NCBI GenBank assembly: GCA_003553445.1
Contig: PWEK01000065.1
Span: forward strand, 1 to 59,455
Direction: 5' to 3'
Length of the DNA: 59,455 nucleotides
Origin: Elusimicrobiota bacterium
GTDB taxonomy: Bacteria > CG03 > SLGR01
A program made the translations under genes and the position numbers. Below are positions 34,682-43,876 of this stretch, piece after piece. Position 1 is the stretch's first letter. Every line of letters begins with the position of its first letter. A model generated the notes under the pieces. It did not search any database, was not told the origin of the DNA, and saw only the letters and a program-made list of their open reading frames with translations.

Positions 34682-35155
34682 TTAAAGTTCCTTAATGCTC
34701 GCCACGGCAAATGATGCTACAGCTTCCCCGGCGCCGACGCTCCCGAGACCCTCGTTTGTTGTTGCCTTAATATTTATGCTGAAGTTAGTCAGTTCGAGTT
34801 CGGTCATTATGTTTCTTTCCATATCTTTAATCTTATCTGAAATCGAGGGATTTTCACAGACAACAGTAACATCAATATTATTTATTTCAAATCCTTCTTC
34901 AACAACCTTATACTGAACCTGCCTGAGAAGCTTCATTGATGATATATCCCTGTACCTCTCATCACTGCTGGGGAAATGCCTGCCCAGATCTCCGATACCG
35001 GCCGCCCCCAGAAGAGCATCGCAGACCGAGTGTATCAGCACATCCGCATCGGAATGCCCCTCCAGCCCTTTTTCATGTTCTAATTCCTCTCCGCCAAGAA
35101 CTAAACTTCTTCCCTCTACCAGCCTGTGAATATCATACCCTATCCCTACTTTCAT
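34682..35155 (-). CDS. ispF: 2-C-methyl-D-erythritol 2,4-cyclodiphosphate synthase
   Basis: Fifth step of the MEP isoprenoid pathway, forming the cyclic diphosphate with release of CMP. The zinc site lies in GYDIHRLVEG and GHSDADVLIHSVCDALLGAAG; GDLGRHFP and the C-terminal KATTNEGLGSVGAGEA are invariant family segments. Its 157 residues are the usual length. It is 12 nt upstream of cysS and 31 nt downstream of ispD. Confidence 0.97.
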   Translation of the reverse strand: MKVGIGYDIHRLVEGRSLVLGGEELEHEKGLEGHSDADVLIHSVCDALLGAAGIGDLGRHFPSSDERYRDISSMKLLRQVQYKVVEEGFEINNIDVTVVCENPSISDKIKDMERNIMTELELTNFSINIKATTNEGLGSVGAGEAVASFAVASIKEL

Positions 35156-35186
35156 CTCACCTCCTCTTCATGTCGGGGTTATACTT

Positions 35187-35858
35187 TTATACTTTTGGCT
35201 TTTTCTCTCGCCCCAGAAACTTTAAATAACTGTAATCCTGCGGGTAGGTCAGTTTTATGTTTTCCGCAGCGCCTTTCACCGTTTTCACCTGCATCCCCGC
35301 CTCACAGGCAACAGTTGAAGAATCAGTATACTCCCTATTTCCTTTAAGTTTGTATGCCCTCAGCAATTCTGCCCTGTCATAGCCCTGGGGCGTCTGGACA
35401 TATATGACTTTTTCTCTGTCAAGATCCCTGTAACTGTCTCCTTCTTTATACTTTACGGTGGAAACCGGTTTAAGGGCCGGAACCACGGCCCTGCTTTTCT
35501 TTAAAGAGCTTATTACCCTGTCTATCAGTTCCCCGGGACATGCCGGGCGCGCGGCATCATGTATCAGCACGAAATCCGCCCCGGAAGCCTTAAGCCCCCT
35601 CATTACTGAATCCTGCCTCAGCTTTCCCCCCGGAACAAGGGTATAGTTTTCCTTTAAAATCCCCTTTTCTACAAAATGCTCTTTTAGCATATCCGGAGGG
35701 TAAACAATGATTACCCTGTTTATATCCTTCCTTTTTTTAAAAACACCCGCGCTTACGGAAACAACGGTTCCATTTTCAAAAGGAAGAAACTGTTTTTTTT
35801 TCCTGAACCTGCTGCCTTTACCGGCAGCCATTATAAGCGCGTCAATTGACTTTTGCAA
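35187..35858 (-). CDS. ispD: 2-C-methyl-D-erythritol 4-phosphate cytidylyltransferase
   Basis: Third step of the MEP pathway, transferring CMP to methylerythritol phosphate. The nucleotide-binding opening IMAAGKGSRFRKKKQFLP matches the usual GxGxR...KQ pattern; VLIHDAARP and VIYVQTPQGYDRAELLRAY are diagnostic, as is the C-terminal IKLTYPQDY. At 223 residues it is normal. It overlaps the PIN/TRAM gene by 17 nt. Confidence 0.95.
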   Translation of the reverse strand: MQKSIDALIMAAGKGSRFRKKKQFLPFENGTVVSVSAGVFKKRKDINRVIIVYPPDMLKEHFVEKGILKENYTLVPGGKLRQDSVMRGLKASGADFVLIHDAARPACPGELIDRVISSLKKSRAVVPALKPVSTVKYKEGDSYRDLDREKVIYVQTPQGYDRAELLRAYKLKGNREYTDSSTVACEAGMQVKTVKGAAENIKLTYPQDYSYLKFLGREKKPKV

Positions 35859-36822
35859 AGACCATCCTTCCCGAGGGTTTTTGAAGAACCGAAGATACTA
35901 TCACCTCGGTTTTTTTCCCTATATAGCTTTTTCCCCCGTCTACCACCACCATGGTTCCGTCATCCAGGAAGCCCACGCCCTGGTCCTTGTCCTTTCCTTT
36001 CTTAATTATAAAAAGCTCTACCGCTTCCCCCGGAAGAAGCTTCGGCTTAACCGAGTTGGCAAGTTCGTTAATATTCAGAACCCCTATGCCCTGGGCAGTG
36101 GCAACTTTAGTAAGGTTAAAATCACATGTTATCAGCTTTGCTTTTATTTCATTGCACATTTTAATAAGCTTTGAGTCCACTTCTTTTATTTCCGGATAAT
36201 CTTTATCATATATTTTCACTGTAATATTTTCATTATCAGTGAGCTCATTTACAAAATCAAGAGCCCGCCTTCCCTTTTTTCTTTTCCTTTCATCGGGAGA
36301 ATCGGCTCCGGCCTGAATTTCAGCAAGAACAAAAGAAGGTATTACCAGGGCTCCCTCAATAAATCCGGTTTCCGTAATATCCATAAGCCGGGAATCTATA
36401 ATCGCAGAAGAATCCACAACCTTAATTGACTCCCCCAAAATCTTTTTCCCTGTAAGATTCAGCTCCCGGTCAAGAAGATCCAGCTCATCCTTTTTCCTCA
36501 AGGCTATTATCATTCCTATATAAGCGAAGACAACACTCATAAGCAGGCTGTACTGATCAAAAAAAGCGGTAACCCAGCCATATTCTATAAGCGCCGGAAC
36601 CGCATGCCTGGTAAAACTTGCCGCGATTAACCCAAGTATAAGGCCTATAATACCAGCAACCATGTCATCAAGCTTAACCTTCTGTATAAATATCTCAGCA
36701 GCTATAACCAAAACAGCTGCTGCCGTTCCGATAAGTATCCCTGTTCCGTCCCTCGAAATATTGAAATATCCAATTATAGGTCCGGCAATAATCACAACCA
36801 ACCTTGCTACATAAATAAACAT
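35842..36822 (-). CDS. YacL-like PIN/TRAM membrane protein
   Basis: Four hydrophobic helices (about residues 5-110) precede a PIN nuclease domain (VVDSSAIIDSRLMDI, EIQAGADSPDE, LITCDFNLTKVA) and a TRAM RNA-binding domain (KPKLLPGEAVELFIIKKGKD, GVGFLDDGTMVVVDGG). The acidic residues needed for metal binding in PIN domains are present. YacL relatives sit beside radA and ispD in many bacteria; the substrate RNA is not known. The start is 2 nt after radA ends. Confidence 0.9.
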   Translation of the reverse strand: MFIYVARLVVIIAGPIIGYFNISRDGTGILIGTAAAVLVIAAEIFIQKVKLDDMVAGIIGLILGLIAASFTRHAVPALIEYGWVTAFFDQYSLLMSVVFAYIGMIIALRKKDELDLLDRELNLTGKKILGESIKVVDSSAIIDSRLMDITETGFIEGALVIPSFVLAEIQAGADSPDERKRKKGRRALDFVNELTDNENITVKIYDKDYPEIKEVDSKLIKMCNEIKAKLITCDFNLTKVATAQGIGVLNINELANSVKPKLLPGEAVELFIIKKGKDKDQGVGFLDDGTMVVVDGGKSYIGKKTEVIVSSVLQKPSGRMVFAKVN

Positions 36823-36824
36823 TC

Positions 36825-38186
36825 TTAAACAACTCCTTTCATTTTAAAGCTCTCTTTAATAAGGTTTTTCAGTTCCCTTATATGATTAATGTAGTGAAAT
36901 TTCACACCTGAAACTTTAATTTTCTCTCCATAACCTGATAATACAACCTCGCTGAAACCGTTCCTTCGGGCAAAAGCAGCGCGGAGCTTCGCGTCTTTTA
37001 ATGGCCTGACCTTACCGTTTAAATCCACCTCTCCCATAAACATGAATTCTGACGGTATGCAGACCTCCCTGCAGCTTGAATACAGCGAAGCTGCAACTGC
37101 CAGGTCGCCGGAACGCTCATTTACCATCCCGGTTCCGCTGACATTTAAATATATATCCTTTCCGGACAGATTCAACCCCATGTGTTTTACCGTAATCGCG
37201 GAAATTATCAAAAGCCGCTGACGCGAAAAACCGCTTGTTCTTCTCAACGGATATTCAAAGTAACTTGGGGAAACAAGAGACTGTATTTCCACCACTAATT
37301 TCCTTTGACCGCTGTTAATTGCGCAAAAGGCGCTGCCCTGGGCCGGCTTCTCCCCTTTTTTATCAACCCTCTCGATATTTTCCATCTCTCTCAGACCCTT
37401 CTGAGATAAATCAAAGAGAACAAAATCCCCGCATGAGCCGAACCTGTTTTTCGCTGCGCTTATTATTCTTACATTATTCTCCACCATATCCATATAGAAA
37501 ACGGCATCCACAATATGCTCCAGCACTTTAGGGCCCGCTATATCGCCCTGTTTTGTTATCTGGCCCGATATAAAAAAAACCGAGCCGGTGTTTTTTGCCG
37601 CCGCCGCAACCCTCTGTCCGCTTTTCTTTACCTGTTTTACTGAACCGGGGCTTCCCCCGTCATTTGAATCAGCTACCGCCTGGATTGAATCTATGAAAAC
37701 AAAGTCAGGGTTCAATTCTTCTACAACCTCTTCAACCTCATTTAGATTTCCGCTGCAAAGAATTGTAATTCCTTCCCCGGAAATACCCAGCCTGTCGGCA
37801 TGAACCTTAATCTGGGAAGGGTTTTCTTCTCCGCTGACATATAAAACGCTTCCGTTATCCCTGCCTAAATTATCAGCGATCTGCAGAAAGAGAGTGCTCT
37901 TTCCGATTCCCGGAGGCCCTCCGAGTAGAACAACCTCTCCTTTGACAGCTCCCCCACCAAGAAGGCGGTCAATACCATTTATCCGGCTTTTTATACGCTC
38001 GGTGCTTTTGCTCTTAACACTTGATAATTTCATCCTTTCGGATTTAAAAGTCCCGCGACCCCCGGACCCTCCGGCGGCTTTTTTTTCTTTTTCGATATCG
38101 ATAAAAGTTTCCCATCTGCTGCATGCCGGGCATCTCCCCATCCACTTCGCGCTCTGATATCCGCAATCCGCGCATTCATATGACAT
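36825..38186 (-). CDS. radA: DNA repair protein RadA/Sms
   Basis: ATP-dependent branch-migration factor in homologous recombination. N-terminal zinc finger CADCGYQSAKWMGRCPACSRW (C-x2-C...C-x2-C), Walker A GGPPGIGKSTL, the RadA-specific KNRFGS motif, Walker B-like VFIDSIQAV, and a C-terminal Lon-protease-like domain without the catalytic dyad. 453 residues. The ATG shares one base with the mlaD stop codon (TAATG), so translation is coupled to the lipid-transport genes. Confidence 0.96.
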   Translation of the reverse strand: MSYECADCGYQSAKWMGRCPACSRWETFIDIEKEKKAAGGSGGRGTFKSERMKLSSVKSKSTERIKSRINGIDRLLGGGAVKGEVVLLGGPPGIGKSTLFLQIADNLGRDNGSVLYVSGEENPSQIKVHADRLGISGEGITILCSGNLNEVEEVVEELNPDFVFIDSIQAVADSNDGGSPGSVKQVKKSGQRVAAAAKNTGSVFFISGQITKQGDIAGPKVLEHIVDAVFYMDMVENNVRIISAAKNRFGSCGDFVLFDLSQKGLREMENIERVDKKGEKPAQGSAFCAINSGQRKLVVEIQSLVSPSYFEYPLRRTSGFSRQRLLIISAITVKHMGLNLSGKDIYLNVSGTGMVNERSGDLAVAASLYSSCREVCIPSEFMFMGEVDLNGKVRPLKDAKLRAAFARRNGFSEVVLSGYGEKIKVSGVKFHYINHIRELKNLIKESFKMKGVV

Positions 38187-39445
38187 TATTTTATTTCCAG
38201 CTCAATTCCGCCACGGAACCTGCCTTCATCCAGAATATTTTCATAAGAAGCCCCTATATTCATAAAATCCGTTAATTTTAAAGATGTACTGAGGTTCATC
38301 CAGGGCCTTCTCCGGTTAAAATCAAAAACTTTTGTCTCAAATTTGACCATACCATTCCAGAACCAGTTAACGCCTGCCCCGGTGGTCGACCTGATCGCGC
38401 CCCCGAAAACCCTGACTTCGCCAAGTTCCTTACCTGCAAGCAAAGTAAGAGAATTTGCATGACTTTCAGGATAAACCCCGTTTTTTTCAGGATTAATATT
38501 CTCCACACCCGCATACAGATACCTCCCCGAACGCGGGCTGCTTAATTCAACCCCTGTTACACTTCCGAATTTTTCATCTTTTAAATCATAGTACATACCC
38601 GCTTCAAACGAGGTTTCCATCCCCCGGTACCTGTCTACCGACCCCTTCAAATCTTCGGAAGCGGCATAAATATTCGCTATCGTTTTTCTTACTTCATCTT
38701 TAAACTCACCTGAGGAGAGCATCATTCCCGCCGCGCCTTCGCCATCTCTTACAGAGCGCAAAAGAGCGCCCAGATCTTCGGAAGCTCCTTCAAACCTGTC
38801 CAGGGTTTTCGATATCTTCACGGATTTATCGGATAGAACCAGGTCGATGTTTTCCATAACCGAATTCATATTTTCAATTGTTTTAGAGAGTTTCCGGGCA
38901 TCCTCGCCCAGCGCCGCATTTATTCCCCTGCTTGCCTTTTCCAGGTTTGAAAAAGTTTTACTAATGTTCTTTCCCAGCTCCTCGCTTAACTCGACATCTT
39001 CAAAAACCTCGATTACCTCTTCCAGGCTCCCCAGCATGCGGTTAATCACAACATCATAATCCACGGGGCTTTCTCCCTTTATAACATCGCCTTCCTGAAT
39101 TCTTCCCGACTCAGGGGTCCCCTGTGTCAAGCTGAGATACGTATTCCCAATCAGCCCCATCCTTAGAATACTTGCCCTGGCATCCCTGCGTATTTCATAT
39201 CTTTCTTGAATCCAGACCCTAACCTTCGCCTTTCCATCCTCCAGTGTAATATTTTTCACCCTTCCAACATCAACCCCCGCTATTTTAACAACGGAGCGCA
39301 CCGGAAGGTCCGCTACATTGTCAAAGACAATATCGAATTCATAGCCTCTCTGAAAAGGAGAAACATCCCCAAGATTTATTATAACAACCGCTGCAGCCGC
39401 AAAAACCGCAAGTAATAAAACCCCTACCTTAATCTCTGCTTTCAT
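38186..39445 (-). CDS. mlaD: MlaD-type MCE protein with a beta-rich C-terminal extension
   Basis: Periplasmic lipid-binding component of an Mla transporter. One N-terminal membrane anchor (residues 6-24), an MCE domain (about 35-110; FDIVFDNVADLPVRSVVKIAG, VDVGRVKNITLEDGKAKV) and a long helical region (about 130-270). The final 140 residues are unusual, with alternating polar and aromatic residues (YYDLKDEKFGSVTGVEL, RYLYAGVENINPE, WFWNGMVKFETKVF, NIGASYENILDEGRFRG) like outer-membrane beta strands. MCE proteins are hexamers that bridge the envelope; this tail could reach or insert into the outer membrane. Overlaps mlaF by 17 nt. Confidence 0.88.
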   Translation of the reverse strand: MKAEIKVGVLLLAVFAAAAVVIINLGDVSPFQRGYEFDIVFDNVADLPVRSVVKIAGVDVGRVKNITLEDGKAKVRVWIQERYEIRRDARASILRMGLIGNTYLSLTQGTPESGRIQEGDVIKGESPVDYDVVINRMLGSLEEVIEVFEDVELSEELGKNISKTFSNLEKASRGINAALGEDARKLSKTIENMNSVMENIDLVLSDKSVKISKTLDRFEGASEDLGALLRSVRDGEGAAGMMLSSGEFKDEVRKTIANIYAASEDLKGSVDRYRGMETSFEAGMYYDLKDEKFGSVTGVELSSPRSGRYLYAGVENINPEKNGVYPESHANSLTLLAGKELGEVRVFGGAIRSTTGAGVNWFWNGMVKFETKVFDFNRRRPWMNLSTSLKLTDFMNIGASYENILDEGRFRGGIELEIK

Positions 39446-40205
39446 TTTTCTTTTTCCTGTTTTTCATACCAATCGGCCCTTCCCTTGAACCTCTTACAAA
39501 CTGCCTTACATAAGGACTTTCGCTTTTCATAAACCTCTCTGTTTTATCCGCCGCTATTATCTTTCCACTGTATAGTAAACCCACTCTGTCGGCCACCTTC
39601 TCGGCAGTCTGAATATCATGCGTAACTATGACGGAGGTTATATCCAATTTTTTCCTGAGATCCGTAAAAATTCCGCATATAACATCCGTCGTTATAGGAT
39701 CCAGCCCGGTCGTAGGTTCATCATAAAGAATATACTTCGGTTCAGTCGCCACCGCTCTCGCAAGCGCAACTCTCCTCTTCATACCTATAGAAAGATTTTC
39801 CGGAAGTTTATCTCCAACACCCGCAAGCCCCACCATAGCCAGGTATTCTTCTGCAAGCTGGCTGATTTTTTGAGGGCTGTAATCCGTAAGCCTTTTCATT
39901 CCGAATTCCACATTCTCCTGCACTGTCAGAGAGTCAAAAAGAGCTCCCCCCTGGAACATCATACCGAACTTTCTCTGAACTTTCAATAATTTTTCTTTTG
40001 AAATCCCCACAATTTCCTCACCGTCAATCTTTATGCTGCCGCAATCCGGCCTCATAAGCCCAATAAGGTTTTTCAAAAAAACACTTTTTCCTTCTCCTGA
40101 AGCGCCGAGAAGGCAGAAGTTTTCCCCGTCGTGGATATCAAGTGAAATTCCGTCTAAAACCTGAATATCCTCTATATGCTTTTTGACTTCTCTTACTTCA
40201 ATCAT
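39429..40205 (-). CDS. mlaF: Mla-type ABC transporter ATPase
   Basis: 258 residues. Walker A is LGASGEGKSVFLK, the Q-loop region MMFQGGALFDSLTVQEN is characteristic of MlaF/Ttg2A, the signature motif reads LSIGMKRRVALAR (Ile in place of the usual second Gly), and Walker B is YILYDEPTTGLDP. A C-terminal extension with KNRKKKN is basic. It powers phospholipid traffic between the membranes together with mlaE (4-nt overlap upstream) and mlaD downstream. The extra MlaB/MlaC subunits of Proteobacteria are not encoded here. Confidence 0.93.
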   Translation of the reverse strand: MIEVREVKKHIEDIQVLDGISLDIHDGENFCLLGASGEGKSVFLKNLIGLMRPDCGSIKIDGEEIVGISKEKLLKVQRKFGMMFQGGALFDSLTVQENVEFGMKRLTDYSPQKISQLAEEYLAMVGLAGVGDKLPENLSIGMKRRVALARAVATEPKYILYDEPTTGLDPITTDVICGIFTDLRKKLDITSVIVTHDIQTAEKVADRVGLLYSGKIIAADKTERFMKSESPYVRQFVRGSREGPIGMKNRKKKNESRD

Positions 40206-40972
40206 ATTACTCCCAGGGAATTAAGCAATGACGTCAGGAAGAAATCAGAAACAAGAATTAAAACCATGGAAATCACCACCGCCCTTGTTGTACTCTTGCC
40301 TACTCCTTCAGCCCCACCTGAGGTGGCCAGCCCTTTGTAACAGCTGACCGTAGCAATTATAAACCCGAAAAATGCTGACTTTATCAACCCATGCACAAAA
40401 TGCACTATTCGCAAATAAGACAAAATTTCATTCATGTATACATTGCCGGGAATATTAAAAGCGACAATAGAGATTACATACCCCCCGAATATACCCGTAA
40501 GAATCGCCAAAAGCGTAATCATGGGAAGCATCACAACGGTGGAAAAAAACAGGGGGGTTACAAGGTATTTTTCCGGAGTAGTGCCCAGGGTATAAAGAGC
40601 ATCAATCTGTTCGGTCACTTTCATGGTCCCTATTTCTGCTGTTATGGATGCTCCCACCCTTCCAGCCACAACCATTGCCGTAAGCACCGGCCCCAGCTCC
40701 AGCACCATGGTAAAGGAAACAAGCGAGCCCAGGAATATGGGCTGTCCGAAAAGCCGCAGGGAGGCAACACCGCTTTGAAGAGACAGAACCATACCGGTAA
40801 ACAATGCCGAAAGAAGAACTATCGGAAGAGATTCCACCCCCACCCTTACCAGCTGTTTGAATATGTTCTGTACGCTATCGGGTTTCCCAAAAAGACTTCT
40901 GGAAACCGAAGCCAGCATAAAAGCGGCCCCTCCCAGGCTATCAACTGTTTTCAGAAACTTATTTTTAATCAC
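40202..40972 (-). CDS. mlaE: Mla-type ABC transporter permease
   Basis: 256 residues of the MlaE (DUF140) family. Segments such as LVRVGVESLPIVLLSALFTG, MVVAGRVGASITAEIGTMKV, TEQIDALYTLGTTPEKYLV and the glycine-rich CYKGLATSGGAEGVGKSTT are highly conserved. About five membrane helices. With mlaF and mlaD it forms the inner-membrane part of the lipid transporter and supports a two-membrane envelope for the host. It overlaps alr by 8 nt. Confidence 0.94.
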   Translation of the reverse strand: MIKNKFLKTVDSLGGAAFMLASVSRSLFGKPDSVQNIFKQLVRVGVESLPIVLLSALFTGMVLSLQSGVASLRLFGQPIFLGSLVSFTMVLELGPVLTAMVVAGRVGASITAEIGTMKVTEQIDALYTLGTTPEKYLVTPLFFSTVVMLPMITLLAILTGIFGGYVISIVAFNIPGNVYMNEILSYLRIVHFVHGLIKSAFFGFIIATVSCYKGLATSGGAEGVGKSTTRAVVISMVLILVSDFFLTSLLNSLGVI

Positions 40973-42089
40973 GGCTTTCTTTTTTGAAGACCCTGGAAAC
41001 CCTTCTTTTTATTCCCGTTACTATTTCATAGTTTACAGTTTTGGCAAGCCGGGCCAATTCTTCAGCGGAGATCTCTTCTTTTCCGCCGTTTTTCCCGATA
41101 AGGGCCGCATCATCGCCAATATCAACCCCGGGAACCTCACTGACATCGGCCATTATCATATCCATACATACCCTTCCTACTACAGGGCACCTTCTGTTTT
41201 TTATTATAACACTGCTTTTACCTGAAAGAATCCTGGGGTAACCATCGGCATAACCAACACATATTGTGGCTATTTTCGAGCGGCGGTGTGCTGTCCAGGT
41301 TCCTCCGTAGCTTACAGGTGTTCCTTTCTCAACTTCCTTGAGAAATATGATTTTGCTCATCCAGCTCAAAGCAGGCCTGAAATTATAATTCTCTCTTACC
41401 GCGCTTTGCGGATACAACCCGTATATTGCCAGTCCGGGACGCGCCATATTAAACCTTGTTTCCGCTCCACCGAGAATTCCTGCGGTATTAGCCGCATGAA
41501 TATACCTCGGAGGTTCTTTAATCCGGTTTAAAAAACCGTTGAACAGATCAATCTGTCTAAGGGTATATTTCCAGTCCTCATCGGCGCGCGCCAGATGTGT
41601 AAACACCCCTTCACATTGCACATTATTTAAATTAGCGCTGAGGCCGTAAAGCTCCACGGCGGTATCGGGAGCCACACCGGTCCTTCCCATCCCCGTATCA
41701 ACCTCAAGATGAAAGCTTACCTTCTTACCGTACCCCTCTGCCGCGCTTTGAAGCTCCCGGAGTGAAATTCTGCTTGCAATAACCGGTGTGAGCTCATTTT
41801 CGATTAAGAACCTGTAATTTTCAAAAGGGTATACAGATCCCAAAACCAGAATAGGAATCCGTATCCCGGAATTCCTCAGTTCTATACCTTCCTCAATAGT
41901 TGCCACCCCAAAGATACCGGCGCCCTCTTCTTGAAGTACCTCAGCCACCCTTACCGCTCCATGCCCGTAAGCATCCGCTTTTATAACCGGCATAAGCTCT
42001 GAAGCAGCGGTCCTTTTTACCTCTCTGTAATTTTCCCGTATTTTGTCCAGGTCCACTATAACCCGGGTGGGCCTCAAATCCGGAATCAA
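40965..42089 (-). CDS. alr: Alanine racemase
   Basis: PLP enzyme making D-alanine for peptidoglycan. The PLP lysine is in MPVIKADAYGHGA near residue 38; the catalytic tyrosine is in VSYGGTWTAHRRSKIATICV; LEVDTGMGRTGV and RVCMDMIMADVSEV are diagnostic. 374 residues. The start looks like TTG 42089, only 3 nt after the dnaB stop codon. It links cell-wall precursor synthesis to the replication/ribosome cluster upstream and the mla genes downstream. Confidence 0.95.
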   Translation of the reverse strand: MIPDLRPTRVIVDLDKIRENYREVKRTAASELMPVIKADAYGHGAVRVAEVLQEEGAGIFGVATIEEGIELRNSGIRIPILVLGSVYPFENYRFLIENELTPVIASRISLRELQSAAEGYGKKVSFHLEVDTGMGRTGVAPDTAVELYGLSANLNNVQCEGVFTHLARADEDWKYTLRQIDLFNGFLNRIKEPPRYIHAANTAGILGGAETRFNMARPGLAIYGLYPQSAVRENYNFRPALSWMSKIIFLKEVEKGTPVSYGGTWTAHRRSKIATICVGYADGYPRILSGKSSVIIKNRRCPVVGRVCMDMIMADVSEVPGVDIGDDAALIGKNGGKEEISAEELARLAKTVNYEIVTGIKRRVSRVFKKESRD

Positions 42090-42092
42090 ACC

Positions 42093-43460
42093 TTAAAACT
42101 CCTGTTTTCTGGATAAATCCCGGAACCTGGTATATTCTTTCTGAAAAACAAGCTGAACGGTGCCTGTAGGCCCGTTTCTCTGCTTCCCGATAATAACCTC
42201 GGCAATATTTTCCTCTCCCGGCTCCTGCTGGGCAGTCTGATAATAACCGGGCCTGTACAGAAAAAGCACAACGTCGGCATCCTGCTCTATGGCTCCTGAT
42301 TCCCTTAAATCTGATAGCCTGGGGCGAGCATCCCCAGTTCTTTTCTCGGGGGCCCTGCTTAACTGGGACATGGCAATTACCGGAACCTGAATCTGTTTTG
42401 CAAGAATTTTCATGCTTCTTGAGACATAAGATATCTCCTGCTGGCGGGATTCCGAGTCGCTTCCCTTTCCGGGCATCAGCTGAAGAAAATCAACAAGTAT
42501 GAGACCCAGGTCCGGGTGGCGCGCTTTTAATCTTCTAGCTCTGGCTTTCATCTCAAGCGGTGTTACAACCGGAGAATCATCAATAAAAATCTTCGACTCT
42601 TTTATCTTTCCCGCCGCCGAAGTCAATGCCGCCCACTCGCCGGAACCGACAAAACCGTCTCTTACCCTCTTTATATCCACCTGGGACTCCGAGCAGAGAA
42701 GCCTCATGAGAATCTCTTCGGCTGACATCTCAAGAGAGAAAATACCTACCGGAACCTTTTTGCTTATTCCTACATACTGAGCAATATTCAACCCGAAAGA
42801 AGTCTTTCCCATCGCCGGCCTTCCCGCAACAACGATGAGGTTCCCTTTATGCATCCCGGAAAGCATTTTGTCCAGCGTCTTAAACCCTGTCGAAAGCCCC
42901 GAAACATCCTCATCCTGATTGCATATCTTTTCAATAGACTCAATAGAATTTTCAACCATTGAGGAAAGAGGCTGAAACCCCTCCACTACATTAGCCCCCC
43001 TTATATCAAAAACCCGCTGTTCGGCCTTATCCAGGAGACTCTGCGCATTTTCCTCATCCTGAAAACTCTCAGAAAGTATCTTTTGAGATGTTTTTATGAG
43101 CTCTCTCAACACCGCCTTGTCTCTTACAATATTTGCGTAATGTTCAATATTTGAGGCTGTTGCAACGCTGTCAACAAGCCCTTTCAGGTATTCCGCTCCA
43201 CCGGTGTCCCGGAATTTTTTTTTCCGGCGAAGCTCTTCCGAGACAGTTACTATATCGATAGCCTCTCCCCTTTCAAACAGCCGGGCCATGGCCTCATATA
43301 TATTCCTGTGAGATGACCTGTAAAAAGAAGAGCCGTTGAGTCTGTCCATACCTGCAAGCACAGCTTCTTCCTCTATGAGCATGGCTCCCAGGACGGACCT
43401 TTCAGCCTCGAGGTTCTGAGGTGGAAGCTTGCTTATTTCCTTACTACCCATACTTTGCAT
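42093..43460 (-). CDS. dnaB: Replicative DNA helicase
   Basis: Hexameric helicase at the replication fork. The N-terminal domain begins LPPQNLEAERSVLGAML; the RecA-like motor shows Walker A AGRPAMGKTSFGLNIA and Walker B LILVDFLQLM; SDLRESGAIEQDADVVLFLYR and IGKQRNGPTGTVQLVF complete the signature. 455 residues with no intein, a frequent insertion in dnaB. It overlaps rplI by 28 nt; ATG 43460 lies behind GGAGG, although the ATG three codons later is also possible. Confidence 0.97.
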   Translation of the reverse strand: MQSMGSKEISKLPPQNLEAERSVLGAMLIEEEAVLAGMDRLNGSSFYRSSHRNIYEAMARLFERGEAIDIVTVSEELRRKKKFRDTGGAEYLKGLVDSVATASNIEHYANIVRDKAVLRELIKTSQKILSESFQDEENAQSLLDKAEQRVFDIRGANVVEGFQPLSSMVENSIESIEKICNQDEDVSGLSTGFKTLDKMLSGMHKGNLIVVAGRPAMGKTSFGLNIAQYVGISKKVPVGIFSLEMSAEEILMRLLCSESQVDIKRVRDGFVGSGEWAALTSAAGKIKESKIFIDDSPVVTPLEMKARARRLKARHPDLGLILVDFLQLMPGKGSDSESRQQEISYVSRSMKILAKQIQVPVIAMSQLSRAPEKRTGDARPRLSDLRESGAIEQDADVVLFLYRPGYYQTAQQEPGEENIAEVIIGKQRNGPTGTVQLVFQKEYTRFRDLSRKQEF

Positions 43461-43876
43461 GTTTCTTCAACCTCCGGATGAAGCCTTACCGTTATTTTAT
43501 ATACGCCCAGTTTCTTTATCGGCTCTTTTATTTGAATATCTTTTCTGTCTATTTCTATGCCGGATTCCTTTATCTTTTCTTCTATGTCCATACTTGTAAC
43601 AGACCCGAAAAGCTTATCCTCTTCACCGGCTTCGACTTCAATTGTCAATGATAAATCTTTTATCTTACCGGCCTTTTCAAGAGCGGCTTCTTTCAGCTTT
43701 GCCTTTTCATCTTCCTTTTTTCTCCTGAGTGACTCAATTCTTTTTATGTACTTATCCCTGGCCGGCCATGCCATCCCTTTCGGAATCAGGTAGTTACGCG
43801 CATAACCGTCGGAAACATCCACCCTGTCGCCAAAATTACCCAGTTTTTCTATATCTTCCTTTAATACAACTTTCAT
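43433..43876 (-). CDS. rplI: Ribosomal protein bL9
   Basis: Large-subunit protein of 147 residues. The N-terminal domain MKVVLKEDIEKLGNFGDRV and VSDGYARNYLIPKGMAWPA is the classical bL9 signature; a long connecting helix and a C-terminal RNA-binding domain follow (DKLFGSVTSMDIEE). It overlaps the DUF2232 gene by 4 nt and dnaB by 28 nt, in the standard rpsR-DUF2232-rplI-dnaB order. Confidence 0.97.
   Translation of the reverse strand: MKVVLKEDIEKLGNFGDRVDVSDGYARNYLIPKGMAWPARDKYIKRIESLRRKKEDEKAKLKEAALEKAGKIKDLSLTIEVEAGEEDKLFGSVTSMDIEEKIKESGIEIDRKDIQIKEPIKKLGVYKITVRLHPEVEETCKVWVVRK

Noticed and set aside
40391-40987. 198-codon open frame on the plus strand
   Set aside because: Antisense to mlaE, which is unmistakable by sequence. 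The plus-strand product is rich in His, Gly and Lys with no recognisable domain.
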